A stretch of 39,062 nucleotides of DNA from JBLHKS01 sp047620505. Its GTDB lineage: Bacteria > Verrucomicrobiota > Verrucomicrobiia > Verrucomicrobiales > DEV007. Positions 24,800 to 33,418 of the stretch are shown here, piece by piece. A program made the position numbers and the translations under genes. Location of the stretch: the NCBI GenBank assembly GCA_047620505.1, contig JBLHKS010000050.1:1-39062 (forward strand), read 5' to 3'. Numbering within the stretch: the first letter of the stretch is position 1; every line of letters starts with the position of its first letter. The notes under the pieces were generated by a model. The model ran no database searches. It was not told the DNA's origin and saw only the letters and a program-made list of their open reading frames with translations.

Positions 24800-26054
24800 A
24801 GTCGTCGTTACCGGGATCGGATTCGCGTCCAGCATTGGCGTTGGAAGGGAGGCGGTCTTGTCGAGTTTGCTCGAGCTCCGGCATGGGTTTTCCCGCAGAC
24901 AACTCGCTGGCGAAGGAATCGGGCCAGAGCTTGTCTGTGGTTCGGTTGACGGTTTTGATGTGGCGAGCGGCGAGAGTCGCGACTGGATTTTTCCGGGTTC
25001 TGAGAAATACGATTCCAGCTTCCTCCGAGGCTTGCCGCCGCACGGCCCCTTTGCGCTAACCGCTTTGGAAGAGGCGATGAGTCAGGCGAGTCTCGACCAC
25101 GCTGAGGTCAAGGATGGCAGGACCGGACTTTTTTGTGCTTCACCTGGATCGCCAGGCATGATTCATCATCGTCTTAAGCGGATGGAGGCCGCGAATTGGC
25201 AGCGCGCGGATCCGATGGGCGTGGTTAGTTCGGTTCCGGGGACCCTGAATTTCAACCTCGCTTCTCATTACGGAATCACCGGCGCGAATTGCGGATTCGT
25301 CTCAGCATGCACGTCTTCGAGCCACGCAATCGGTTACGCCTTTGATGAGATCGCGCTCGGCCGTCAGCAGACGATGCTGGTCGTCGCAGCCGAAGACGGA
25401 GACGCCGCGACGATTCTTCCCTTTCTCGGAATGCGGGCGTTGTCGACGAATCCGGATCCAGGAACCGCCAGCCGACCGTTCGATTGCAAGCGCGATGGTT
25501 TTGTCGGGACCGGCGGGGCTGCAGCGCTCATTCTGGAGTCGGCGGAATCGGCTAAGCAGCGAGGCGCGACCGTGCTTGCTGAAATTCTAGCCTGGGCGCA
25601 GGCATCGGACGGCTACAGCGTGGCTGCACCACATCCGGAAGGAAAAGGCATCCGAACCGCGATGGAGCGCTGCCTCGCCGCGGCAAAAGTGGAAGCGGCG
25701 TCGATCGATTGGATCAACGTCCACGCAACTTCGACGCCAGCGGGCGACCGTGCGGAGGCGCTTGCGTTGAAGTCTCTCGGATTCGCTAACGAAGGTATTG
25801 AGACGCTCGTTTCCAGCACGAAAGGCCTGACGGGCCATGGGCTTTCTTATGCAGGTGCCTTGGAAGCTGCGATCTGTGTCCTCAGCCTCAACAACGGCAT
25901 CGTTCCAGGAAATTCTGCGCTCACCGAGCCCGATCCGGTCTGCGAAGGGCTCAACCTGCCGACCCTGACCGAACACAAAAACCCTAACCTCGTTCTCAAC
26001 AACAGCAGCGGCTTCGGCGGCTCAAACATTTGCCATCTTTTCGCTCAACCCTGA
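24792..26054 (+). CDS. Beta-ketoacyl-ACP synthase (FabF/KAS II-like)
   Basis: 420 aa from ATG 24792; the frame stays open 21 codons upstream but MDRVVVTGIGFASSIG is the family start. The catalytic triad is intact: Cys173 in SACTSSSHAIGYA, His311 in VHATSTPAGD and His349 in STKGLTGHGLSYAGALE. It should therefore catalyse decarboxylative condensation rather than act as a chain-length factor. No ketoreductase, dehydratase or malonyl transferase is adjacent, so it would borrow those from fatty acid synthesis. It is coupled to the ACP and followed by a membrane protein, a radical SAM enzyme and an exporter. Confidence 0.92.
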   Translation: MDRVVVTGIGFASSIGVGREAVLSSLLELRHGFSRRQLAGEGIGPELVCGSVDGFDVASGESRDWIFPGSEKYDSSFLRGLPPHGPFALTALEEAMSQASLDHAEVKDGRTGLFCASPGSPGMIHHRLKRMEAANWQRADPMGVVSSVPGTLNFNLASHYGITGANCGFVSACTSSSHAIGYAFDEIALGRQQTMLVVAAEDGDAATILPFLGMRALSTNPDPGTASRPFDCKRDGFVGTGGAAALILESAESAKQRGATVLAEILAWAQASDGYSVAAPHPEGKGIRTAMERCLAAAKVEAASIDWINVHATSTPAGDRAEALALKSLGFANEGIETLVSSTKGLTGHGLSYAGALEAAICVLSLNNGIVPGNSALTEPDPVCEGLNLPTLTEHKNPNLVLNNSSGFGGSNICHLFAQP

Positions 26055-26073
26055 CATTCACACCAAATAACCT

Positions 26074-26478
26074 ATGCGTGATTCCATTGTTTCCAATATG
26101 TTCGCCATCGCCTGGATCGGCATGCTACTCGGGGTGCTCTCCGGCGCGCTGATCGGCTTGTTCTTCCACCGCGAAGACTGGATGGGCGGCTACAACAGCT
26201 TTCGACGACGGCTGACTCGGCTCGGGCACATTTCGTTTTTCGGGCTCGGCTTCATCAACTTCTTCTTCGCCATCAGCCATCACATCGCGGGCATCCAAGG
26301 CTCCCTTGCGTTCCCGGCGGCGATCGCCTTCACCATCGGCGCGGCCTCGATGCCGACCTGCTGTTTTCTCTGCGCCTGGCGGAAACCGTTCCGTCATTTT
26401 TTCTTCATTCCGGTTACCAGCGTGGCCGCCGGAATCGTCCTGACACTGGTCGGCTGGCCCTGGCAGCTGCTGGATTGA
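26074..26478 (+). CDS. Small four-helix membrane protein of the ACP/KS cluster
   Basis: 134 aa from ATG 26074, or 126 aa from ATG 26098 (MFAIAWIGML), which would start directly at the first helix. Four hydrophobic segments are visible (about 8-28, 48-66, 72-92 and 103-124), with a His-bearing second segment (FAISHHIAG) and paired Cys in the third (PTCCFLCAW). I do not recognise the family. Its position between ketosynthase and radical SAM enzyme suggests a membrane role in the same pathway. The octamer GCAGCTGC of the iterated palindrome lies near the 3' end (26463-26470). Confidence 0.65.
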   Translation: MRDSIVSNMFAIAWIGMLLGVLSGALIGLFFHREDWMGGYNSFRRRLTRLGHISFFGLGFINFFFAISHHIAGIQGSLAFPAAIAFTIGAASMPTCCFLCAWRKPFRHFFFIPVTSVAAGIVLTLVGWPWQLLD

Positions 26479-26496
26479 AATCCTAACCGAATCACC

Positions 26497-27834
26497 ATGA
26501 AACTTGGCCTGATCGCAATGAGCGGCGTCCGCTGCTACAACAAGGAGTTGATGGACTACGGGCTCACGCTTCCTGGTTTCATGGAGCGCAGCAAAGTCAT
26601 CGCGTCTCTGCCGAGTCTCGGGCTTTTAACACTCGCCGGGATGACGCCGGACGACATCGAGATCGGCTACGTTGAAGTTCCCGATCCGGACTCGCTCGGA
26701 GACAGCCTTCCGGGTGATTTTGACGTGGTCGCGATCTCGAGCTTCTCCTCGATGATCAAAGACGCCTACGCGATCGCCGATCGATATCGAGCTGCCGGCA
26801 CGACCGTGATCCTGGGCGGACTCCACGTAACGCTGATGCCGGACGAGGCCGCGAAGCACGCGGACGTGATCCTCATCGGCGAGGCTGAAGTCATTTGGAA
26901 GGACATCATCGAGGATCTCCGGCACGGAAAAGCTAAGCCGCGATACGACGCTCGCGGAAACACTTTCGACTTCGCTGGCTCACCGATGCCGCGGTTCGAT
27001 TTGCTCGATATCAATCAATACAATCGCCTGACGGTTCAAACGCAGCGGGGCTGCCCCTTCAGCTGTGAATTCTGCGCGGCGTCAATCCGGCTCAACCCGA
27101 AATTCCGGACGAAGCCGATTGATCGCGTCATCGCCGAGATTCACGCGATCAAGGAAATTTGGGCGCATCCGTTTATCGAGTTTGCCGACGACAACACCTT
27201 CGCCAACAAACGTCACGGGCTCGCGCTCGCCGAAGCCCTCGCTGGTGAAGGCATCCGATGGTTTACCGAGACCGATATCTCGGTTGCCGACAGTCCTGAG
27301 CTGCTCAAGGCGTTGGCTCGCAGTGGCTGCGCGCAGATTCTGATCGGTCTGGAAAGTCCCCAGAGCAACGCTCTCGCGGGCGTCGAGCAGAGGGGCAACT
27401 GGAAGGAAAAGCAGGTCGATCGCTACAAAGACGCGATCAAACGAATCCAGGATGCGGGCGTGACGGTGAACGGCTGCTTCGTTCTCGGTCTCGACAACAG
27501 CGACGAAAGTTCCTTCGATGCGATCTACGATTTCGTCGAGGAAACCGGGCTCTACGAAGTCCAGGTAACGCTGATGACTGCGTTTCCGGGAACTCCGCTC
27601 TATCATCGTTTGCTTGAAGAAGGCCGAATTCTCCAAGACGGAGCGTGGGAGCTTTGCACGCTGTTCGATGTCAATTTTCAGCCGAAAAACATGAGCGTCG
27701 AGCAGTTGGAAACCGGTTTTCGTGAACTCGTCGGTCGAATCTACGATGAAGATTTTATCGATCGCCGACGTCGGCGTTTCCTGAAGCGACGGAATGAGAT
27801 TCGGCAGGAAGAAGCGCTCGCCGCAGGTGGTTAG
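26497..27834 (+). CDS. B12-binding-domain radical SAM enzyme
   Basis: 445 aa. The N-terminal about 150 residues form a Rossmann-like cobalamin-binding domain (VVAISSFSSMIKDAY, VILGGLHVTLMPDEA, VILIGEAE) without the DxHxxG motif, as is common in this class. The radical SAM core follows with the [4Fe-4S] ligands Cys186, Cys190 and Cys193 in GCPFSCEFC, FIEFADDNTFAN, and GLESPQSNAL. Relatives (BchE/HpnP-like architecture) carry out methylation or cyclisation at unactivated carbons. Here the substrate is probably an ACP-bound or membrane lipid chain, by context only. It sits 18 bp after the membrane protein and is joined to the exporter gene with 1 bp between stop and start. Confidence 0.9.
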   Translation: MKLGLIAMSGVRCYNKELMDYGLTLPGFMERSKVIASLPSLGLLTLAGMTPDDIEIGYVEVPDPDSLGDSLPGDFDVVAISSFSSMIKDAYAIADRYRAAGTTVILGGLHVTLMPDEAAKHADVILIGEAEVIWKDIIEDLRHGKAKPRYDARGNTFDFAGSPMPRFDLLDINQYNRLTVQTQRGCPFSCEFCAASIRLNPKFRTKPIDRVIAEIHAIKEIWAHPFIEFADDNTFANKRHGLALAEALAGEGIRWFTETDISVADSPELLKALARSGCAQILIGLESPQSNALAGVEQRGNWKEKQVDRYKDAIKRIQDAGVTVNGCFVLGLDNSDESSFDAIYDFVEETGLYEVQVTLMTAFPGTPLYHRLLEEGRILQDGAWELCTLFDVNFQPKNMSVEQLETGFRELVGRIYDEDFIDRRRRRFLKRRNEIRQEEALAAGG

Positions 27835-27835
27835 G

Positions 27836-30004
27836 ATGATGAAGACCTCGCCCTACATCTCCGCAGTGATTCGCTGCCGGCTGTGGGTTCTGGCGATCTG
27901 GGCCGCCGTCGTTGTCTCGTCGACGATCGTCTACGTTTCCAATTTCCGGATCGACAATTCGGTCGCGATCTGGTTTCTCGAAGACGACCCCGAACTCGAG
28001 CTCTACCGAACCCACAATTCCGAGTTCGGCGAGCAGGAATGGACTTACGTCTGGCTGCGCGGCGAATCGGTTTTTTCTACGGAGTTTCTCCGCGATTTAC
28101 GCCTTTTGAGTGACCGGATCAAATCCCACGAAGACGTAACGCGGGTGCTGTCGCTTGCCGAAATCGAGGTCACCGACATCAACGAACTTCGACGGATGAC
28201 CAAGGGCAACCCACGATTCGAAGGCCGGCTGCTATCGCGGGGCGACGACCGCTTTACGATCCTGGCCATGCGGAACGCCAATCGCATTTACGCGATCGAC
28301 ACCTACCGAATTCAGCTGATCAACGAAATCCGCGAGGCGGCTGGCTCCTACCCGGAAATCCTCGATTTCGGGATCGTCGGCACGACCGTAATCAACTCCG
28401 AACTCAACCGCGCGGCCAAGCGCGACATGCTGATTTACTACGCGCTGATCGCCGTTTTCGTGCTCATCGGCGGCGGCCTGACGCTCAGGCGTGCTCGAGA
28501 TCTTGTGACGCTCTGCGCTGTCGTGCTCGGCGCGATTCTTCCGATCATGGGATGCATCGCCGCGCTGAACCTACCCTTCAACCTGATGACCGTGATGTTG
28601 CCGACGCTTCTGGTTACCGTCAGCGTCTCCTACCTGATTCACTTCATCAGCGAATTCCACGCCAATCGAGCCGAGCGCCTCGACACAGCGGCTGCGATCT
28701 CCGCCACTTTCAAACGACTCCTGCGACCAGGGCTTTGGACTTCGGTTACCACCGCGATCGGCTTTTCCTCGCTCATCCTGAGTCCCGTTGCGCCGATCCG
28801 GCATATCGGGATTTTCGCGGCCCTCGGGATTGGCGTTGCCTGGCTCAACACGATCACCGTCGCGCCTGCGTTGCTGAGTTTTCTATGGCCAACCGTGTCA
28901 GCAGCTGCTGACGAGCCAAAACAGAAAAGCGGACGGCTGCTTAGCTGGCTGGAGCGCCCGCATGCGGGCCTGGCGCTGCTGCTTGGAAGCGCGATGATCG
29001 CAGGAGGAGCCGGATTGGTCTGGCTAAAGGCGGACACCGATTACGTGAAATTTTTCCGACCCGGAAGCACGGTTCGCAGCGATTACGATCAGTTGAGCAA
29101 GCTAGGAATGCCCAGCTCGTACCTGACCGTGACCGTCAAACTCGCCGAAGGCTCGAAATTTGCCGACCTCGAGCGGCACCAAGCGATGCGGAGCTTTGAG
29201 AAATCGCTTCGGTCACTTCCGGGCGTTCTTGATGTCCTGAGTCTCGATGAAGTCGTCGTGCGGTTCGCCTCTGTAAACGGCGGCGCGAATGCTTTGGAGC
29301 GGATCTTGGTGATGGCCGAATCAGGCGAGCTGGACGGAACAGACGAGTTCCTTTCCGAGGACGGTCGCCGCCTCCAGTTGCGCGTGATGACCGGGCCGAT
29401 GAGCACCCGCGATATCAACCGGTTCCGTCATCATCTCGAAAGGCGGGTCGGCCCTGCTGGATCGGAGGTCGCTCTGTTAGGAACGAATGTGCTCTGGGCG
29501 AACATGGACGCCCACGTCATTCGAACTCAGATGTTGTCCATCGGCTTCACTGCGGTGGCCGTGTTAGTCCTTTTGCCGCTGGTGTTTCGCTCGCTCGTTC
29601 TCGGTGTGATGGGCTTTGTCGTCAGCTTCGTCCCGGTCCTTTGCACGCTCGGGCTGATGGGCTGGCTCGGCCTTCCGGTGAACATCGCGACCTGCATCCT
29701 CGGCGGAGTCGTGATCGGGCTCGCGGTCGACGACACGATTTACTTTCTGACGCGGGTTCGCGATGGGCTCGCCTCGGGTCTCGCAGTTGACGGGGCTGTG
29801 CGGCGAGCAACCTGGACAACCGGGCGCGCGATGATCAAAACCTCGCTCATTCTGACCGGCGGTTTTCTCACGATGACGGCCTCAGACTTCATGCCGAGCG
29901 TTTACTTCGGAGTCTTCTTCGCCTTCAGCATCCTGGTGGCGCTGCTGGCGGATCTGATTGTGCTGCCGGTTCTTCTCCGGATTGCGCAACCGCTTTTGAG
30001 GTAG
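27836..30004 (+). CDS. MMPL/RND-superfamily transporter
   Basis: 722 aa from ATG 27836, directly after the radical SAM stop. Two repeats, each an N-terminal helix, a large extracytoplasmic loop (about 35-200 and 405-560) and five helices: IYYALIAVFVLIGGGLTL..., TVMLPTLLVTVSVSYLIHF, then GGVVIGLAVDDTIYFLTRV. The last Asp pair in the second half matches the proton-relay region of RND proteins. MMPL members export lipids, hopanoids or polyketides across the inner membrane, so this likely handles the product of the preceding genes. The iterated palindrome at 28899-28910 extends to a 16-bp palindrome (28897-28912). Confidence 0.9.
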   Translation: MMKTSPYISAVIRCRLWVLAIWAAVVVSSTIVYVSNFRIDNSVAIWFLEDDPELELYRTHNSEFGEQEWTYVWLRGESVFSTEFLRDLRLLSDRIKSHEDVTRVLSLAEIEVTDINELRRMTKGNPRFEGRLLSRGDDRFTILAMRNANRIYAIDTYRIQLINEIREAAGSYPEILDFGIVGTTVINSELNRAAKRDMLIYYALIAVFVLIGGGLTLRRARDLVTLCAVVLGAILPIMGCIAALNLPFNLMTVMLPTLLVTVSVSYLIHFISEFHANRAERLDTAAAISATFKRLLRPGLWTSVTTAIGFSSLILSPVAPIRHIGIFAALGIGVAWLNTITVAPALLSFLWPTVSAAADEPKQKSGRLLSWLERPHAGLALLLGSAMIAGGAGLVWLKADTDYVKFFRPGSTVRSDYDQLSKLGMPSSYLTVTVKLAEGSKFADLERHQAMRSFEKSLRSLPGVLDVLSLDEVVVRFASVNGGANALERILVMAESGELDGTDEFLSEDGRRLQLRVMTGPMSTRDINRFRHHLERRVGPAGSEVALLGTNVLWANMDAHVIRTQMLSIGFTAVAVLVLLPLVFRSLVLGVMGFVVSFVPVLCTLGLMGWLGLPVNIATCILGGVVIGLAVDDTIYFLTRVRDGLASGLAVDGAVRRATWTTGRAMIKTSLILTGGFLTMTASDFMPSVYFGVFFAFSILVALLADLIVLPVLLRIAQPLLR

Positions 30005-30010
30005 CCGAGC

Positions 30011-30022
30011 CAGCAGCTGCTG
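30011..30022. repeat. Iterated palindrome CAGCAGCTGCTG in a 24-bp convergent gap
   Basis: Lies between the stops of the MMPL transporter (+) and ftsH (-), 6 bp from each, flanked C...A. With almost nothing else in the gap it could serve both transcripts as a weak bidirectional hairpin. Confidence 0.9.
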
Positions 30023-30028
30023 ACGAAA

Positions 30029-32146
30029 TCAGGCTCCAACAGGCGCGCCTTCGAGACCGCCGGGAAACTCGTCGTCTTCCTCATCGCTGACAGGATCCGA
30101 ATGAGAAGACGACGGGTCCATGTCGACCGGAAGTGCGGGTGGCAGCGGTGCGCTCGGCGGATTTTGCATCTCGCCGAATTCCATGATTTCGCGAATCTGC
30201 GAACCGTCGAGCGTTTCGAATTCAAGCAACGCCTGCGCAATCGTGTCGAGCTCCGTGCGATGCTCCAGAAGCATCTTCTTCGCCGTTGCGTAGGCTTCGT
30301 CGATGAAGCGTTTCACCTCCTGATCGATTTTCTGTGCGGTGTCTTCGCTGTAATTTCTATCCTGAGAAAAATCGCGAGCGAGAAAGACATGCTCCTGATT
30401 ATTTCCGTATTCGACCATGCCGAGCGCATCGCTCATTCCCCATTCGCAGACCATTTTGCGTGCCTGGCCGGTGGCCATTTTGATGTCGCCGCTCGCTCCG
30501 CTGGTGACGTCGCCAAACACGATTTCCTCAGCCACCCGGCCGCCCATCGCGACGATCAGGTTGTCGAGCATTTCGTTCCTGCGCATGTTGTATTTGTCCT
30601 CGGCCGGCAACCACATCGTGGAGCCGAGCGATGGACCGCGCGGAATGATCGTGACTTTGTGAAGCGGCTCGGTGTTCTCCAGTTTTTCAACCAGAATTGC
30701 GTGACCAGCTTCGTGGTAAGCCGTCGTGCCCTTTTCCTTTTCGCTGATCGCGAGGCTGCGGCGCTCACGGCCCCAACGGACTTTGTCGCGTGCTTCTTCG
30801 AGCTGAGCAGTCTGGACAGACTTCATGCTTTGGCTTGCGGCGAGCAGCGCAGCTTCGTTGATCAGGTTAGCAAGTTCCGCACCGGAGAAGCCGGGTGTGC
30901 CCCTCGCGATCAGGCCGAGATCAACTTCTTTACCCAGCTTAATCTTCTTGGCATGGACCTTCAAAATCGCCTCGCGGCCCTTCACGTCGGGCAGGTTCAC
31001 GGTGATTTGCCGATCGAAACGGCCCGGGCGCAACAACGCGGGGTCGAGCACATCTGGCCGGTTGGTCGCCGCAATAATGATGACGCCTTCCTGAGTGTCG
31101 AAGCCGTCCATCTCGACGAGCAACGCATTCAAAGTCTGCTCGCGTTCATCGTGTCCGCCGCCCATCCCGTGACCGCGGTGACGACCGACAGCGTCGATTT
31201 CGTCGATGAAAATGATGCAGGGAGCGTTCTTTTTGCCCTGCTCGAACATGTCGCGAACCCGCGAGGCACCGACGCCGACGAACATCTCGACAAAGTCAGA
31301 ACCGCTGATCGTAAAGAACGGCACGTCCGCTTCACCAGCGATCGCGCGGGCCAGCAAAGTCTTGCCAGTTCCGGGTGAGCCGACCATGAGGACGCCCTTC
31401 GGGATCCGACCGCCGAGGCGCTGAAATTTCTTCGGATCCTTGAGAAATTCGACGATTTCAAAGACCTCTTCCTTGGCTTCCTCGACACCGGCGACGTTTT
31501 TGAACGTGATCTTGTTTTTGTCGAGCGACATCATCTTGGCCTTGCTCTTGCCGAAGCTCATCGCCCCGCGGCCGGACATTTTCATCTGATGGCGGAACAG
31601 GAAATAGAGAATCAAGAGGATCAGGACGATCGGCATGAAAGTGAAGATGATCGCCGGGCCGTAGCTGTTATCGACTTCATCGACGAGGTAGTCGTAGAGA
31701 TTCGATTCGTCAGATTCCGTAACTCCATACGATTTGGATTCTTTCAGAAGCTCGTAGAGATTCTTCTCAGCTTCGGTCGTCAGGTGAACCATCGCCGTGA
31801 ACGACTCGTACTCTTCGGGCTTGGCGTTTTTCTTTACGCCATCAGGAACGAAGGTGCCCGTGATGTAGGACTTGGCGCTTCCATCGGTCTTTCGAAGGAC
31901 CAGCGGGTACTGCTCGATGTCCGCGACGATCAAACCTTCTTTGGCGAGGGCCTTGAATTTTGCAGAGCCGATTTTGTTGCCGCCGAAGCCGCCGCCGATC
32001 TGGCTGAAAAACGCGAGACCGATCAGCATGGAGGCGATCAAGAGCAGCATCATGCCGCGCCAGTTGAAGCCGCCACCTCCTTCTGGTGGCTGATTGCCAT
32101 TTCCTCCGTTCGGGTTTCTTGGCGGTTGATTGGGTTCCTGAGACAT
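30029..32146 (-). CDS. ftsH: ATP-dependent zinc metalloprotease FtsH
   Basis: 705 aa. A Gly/Pro/Asn-rich N-terminus precedes TM1 (about 32-48), a periplasmic domain of about 110 residues, and TM2 (about 160-180). The AAA domain has Walker A GSPGTGKTLLARA (about 254), Walker B IIFIDEIDAVGRHRG, pore FVEMFVGVGASRVRD and SRH LLRPGRFDRQI. The protease domain has HEAGH (about 476-480) and a conserved Asp about 80 residues later. The C-terminal tail is acidic. It degrades damaged or regulatory membrane proteins as a hexamer. Just upstream on the same strand are a free-standing copy of its periplasmic domain and yqgE. Confidence 0.96.
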   Translation of the reverse strand: MSQEPNQPPRNPNGGNGNQPPEGGGGFNWRGMMLLLIASMLIGLAFFSQIGGGFGGNKIGSAKFKALAKEGLIVADIEQYPLVLRKTDGSAKSYITGTFVPDGVKKNAKPEEYESFTAMVHLTTEAEKNLYELLKESKSYGVTESDESNLYDYLVDEVDNSYGPAIIFTFMPIVLILLILYFLFRHQMKMSGRGAMSFGKSKAKMMSLDKNKITFKNVAGVEEAKEEVFEIVEFLKDPKKFQRLGGRIPKGVLMVGSPGTGKTLLARAIAGEADVPFFTISGSDFVEMFVGVGASRVRDMFEQGKKNAPCIIFIDEIDAVGRHRGHGMGGGHDEREQTLNALLVEMDGFDTQEGVIIIAATNRPDVLDPALLRPGRFDRQITVNLPDVKGREAILKVHAKKIKLGKEVDLGLIARGTPGFSGAELANLINEAALLAASQSMKSVQTAQLEEARDKVRWGRERRSLAISEKEKGTTAYHEAGHAILVEKLENTEPLHKVTIIPRGPSLGSTMWLPAEDKYNMRRNEMLDNLIVAMGGRVAEEIVFGDVTSGASGDIKMATGQARKMVCEWGMSDALGMVEYGNNQEHVFLARDFSQDRNYSEDTAQKIDQEVKRFIDEAYATAKKMLLEHRTELDTIAQALLEFETLDGSQIREIMEFGEMQNPPSAPLPPALPVDMDPSSSHSDPVSDEEDDEFPGGLEGAPVGA

Positions 32147-32287
32147 CTGTTTTAGACGAAAAGTGTGGGAGGAAATTAATCCGGAGCCCCATCCAGCTTC
32201 AAAGGGGGCGAGCCCGCAATGAACCTGCGATTGCTGTCTAATTCAAGAAGAACTCTCCCAATTGGAGGCATCGCGTTTTTGTGGAGC

Positions 32288-32299
32288 CAGCAGCTGCTG
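32288..32299. repeat. Iterated palindrome CAGCAGCTGCTG, intergenic copy extended to 16 bp
   Basis: GCCAGCAGCTGCTGGC spans 32286-32301. It begins 2-4 bp beyond the stop of the FtsH-domain paralogue (-) in the 157-bp gap before ftsH. The rest of the gap should contain the ftsH leader; no clear promoter was seen. Confidence 0.9.
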
Positions 32300-32303
32300 G
32301 CAG

Positions 32304-32750
32304 TCAGCGAAAAAGGGGAATGAGGCTGCCGGGACCGCCGATGTGCTCGAAATCGATGAAATTGATCAGCGCTTCCGTGGGCGAGTCCATCCCATACGAA
32401 GTCCGAAGCTTCTCCATCAGTTCGACATCTTCTCCTGAACTCAGATTGTTCACATCAACATAAAACCGCTTCGCCGATCGAATATCGTTTCCAAATTCTT
32501 TCGGGACGAAGTGACCGGAAATTCGAAAACTCAGTTCCGAGGCGTCAAAAACCTGGATCTTTAGACGCTTGCTGTAATTTGCGACGATTCGCCGATTTTC
32601 GATCAATTCGATTAACTCGGCCATACTGACTTCCTCGCCCTCTTGCTCTGCTGCGAAAAAATAGTAAAACCCGACGCCAACCCCGCTCATCGCCACCAAA
32701 AGCAGGACGCCGATCCAGCGTGAGAGATTCTTACGTGACGAGTTCGCCAT
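32304..32750 (-). CDS. Membrane-anchored stand-alone FtsH-periplasmic-domain-like protein
   Basis: 148 aa: a basic N-terminus, one membrane helix (about 13-32), then a domain of about 110 residues. By eye this domain lines up with the periplasmic region of the neighbouring FtsH. FtsH has YITGTFVP...ESKSYGV...YDYLVDEVDNSYGPAII; here it is FRISGHFVP...LRTSYGM...INFIDFEHIGGPGSLI at similar spacing. The protein stops where FtsH enters TM2, so AAA and protease domains are absent. A duplicated fragment that became an FtsH-interacting subunit is my inference. It is encoded 3 bp after yqgE and 157 bp before ftsH, all on the minus strand. Confidence 0.7.
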   Translation of the reverse strand: MANSSRKNLSRWIGVLLLVAMSGVGVGFYYFFAAEQEGEEVSMAELIELIENRRIVANYSKRLKIQVFDASELSFRISGHFVPKEFGNDIRSAKRFYVDVNNLSSGEDVELMEKLRTSYGMDSPTEALINFIDFEHIGGPGSLIPLFR

Positions 32751-32753
32751 CGC

Positions 32754-33317
32754 TCAATTCAGGCTCGGATCATCCGGCATGTCGGCCGCCAATCGATGAA
32801 TCGGACTGACATCGCGAATCAATTTCCCCCAGAGCCCGACGTCCAGCCGGTCTTCCTGGACGAGTTCGCGCATCGGCGGTTTCACGACCCATGCCTTCTG
32901 ATCGAGCTCACCCTCAAGCTGGCCTTCGCTCCAGCCCGAGTAGCCGACAAACGCCCGGACCGAAAATCCCTCCTTCACGTGCCGCACGGCTTCCTGAGCA
33001 GAAAGATGGGTCTCGAATTGCAGCTTCCCGTCTGCCTCGTTCCAGCCCAAAGAGCCGAAAGTCAGGTGCTCCTGGCTGACTGGACCGCCGATGTAAGCCG
33101 GGACGTCGGCGAGTTCCGTAAAATCCGATTTCTTCAGGAGCTCGGAAACCGTTTTCTCGAGCGGTCGATTCAAAATGTAGCCGATCGCGCCGTCCTTCGC
33201 GTGGTGGTTGGTCAAAAGCAGAACCGTTCGCCGAAAAGTAGCTTCGGTGAGCGATGGGGCGGCAAGAAGGACTTTGCCGCGCAGCGAATCGTCGGAATCT
33301 GGAGTGTCGAAAGTCAT
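32754..33317 (-). CDS. YqgE/AlgH family protein (UPF0301)
   Basis: 187 aa, the family's normal length. Signatures: GKVLLAAPSLTEATFRRTVLLL, GAIGYILNRP, YIGGPVSQEHLTFG, FVGYSGWSEGQLEGEL and the C-terminal WVVKPP. The family is conserved but biochemically uncharacterised; AlgH affects alginate regulation in Pseudomonas. It is the first gene of the minus-strand set with the FtsH-domain paralogue (3-bp gap), and its 5' region faces trpD on the opposite strand. Confidence 0.93.
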   Translation of the reverse strand: MTFDTPDSDDSLRGKVLLAAPSLTEATFRRTVLLLTNHHAKDGAIGYILNRPLEKTVSELLKKSDFTELADVPAYIGGPVSQEHLTFGSLGWNEADGKLQFETHLSAQEAVRHVKEGFSVRAFVGYSGWSEGQLEGELDQKAWVVKPPMRELVQEDRLDVGLWGKLIRDVSPIHRLAADMPDDPSLN

Positions 33318-33418
33318 CTGAAGAACGAAGTGGCTTTACAACGAAAAGGCCGGGTGTTCCCAATACTTTGCACCAGACAAAGCCGCCAGGGCAAGAACTC
33401 TCTCAATCACAGAAAATT

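Noticed and set aside
30101..31378. 425-codon open frame antisense to ftsH
   Set aside because: It is a shadow of a strongly conserved gene and shows no recognisable motif.
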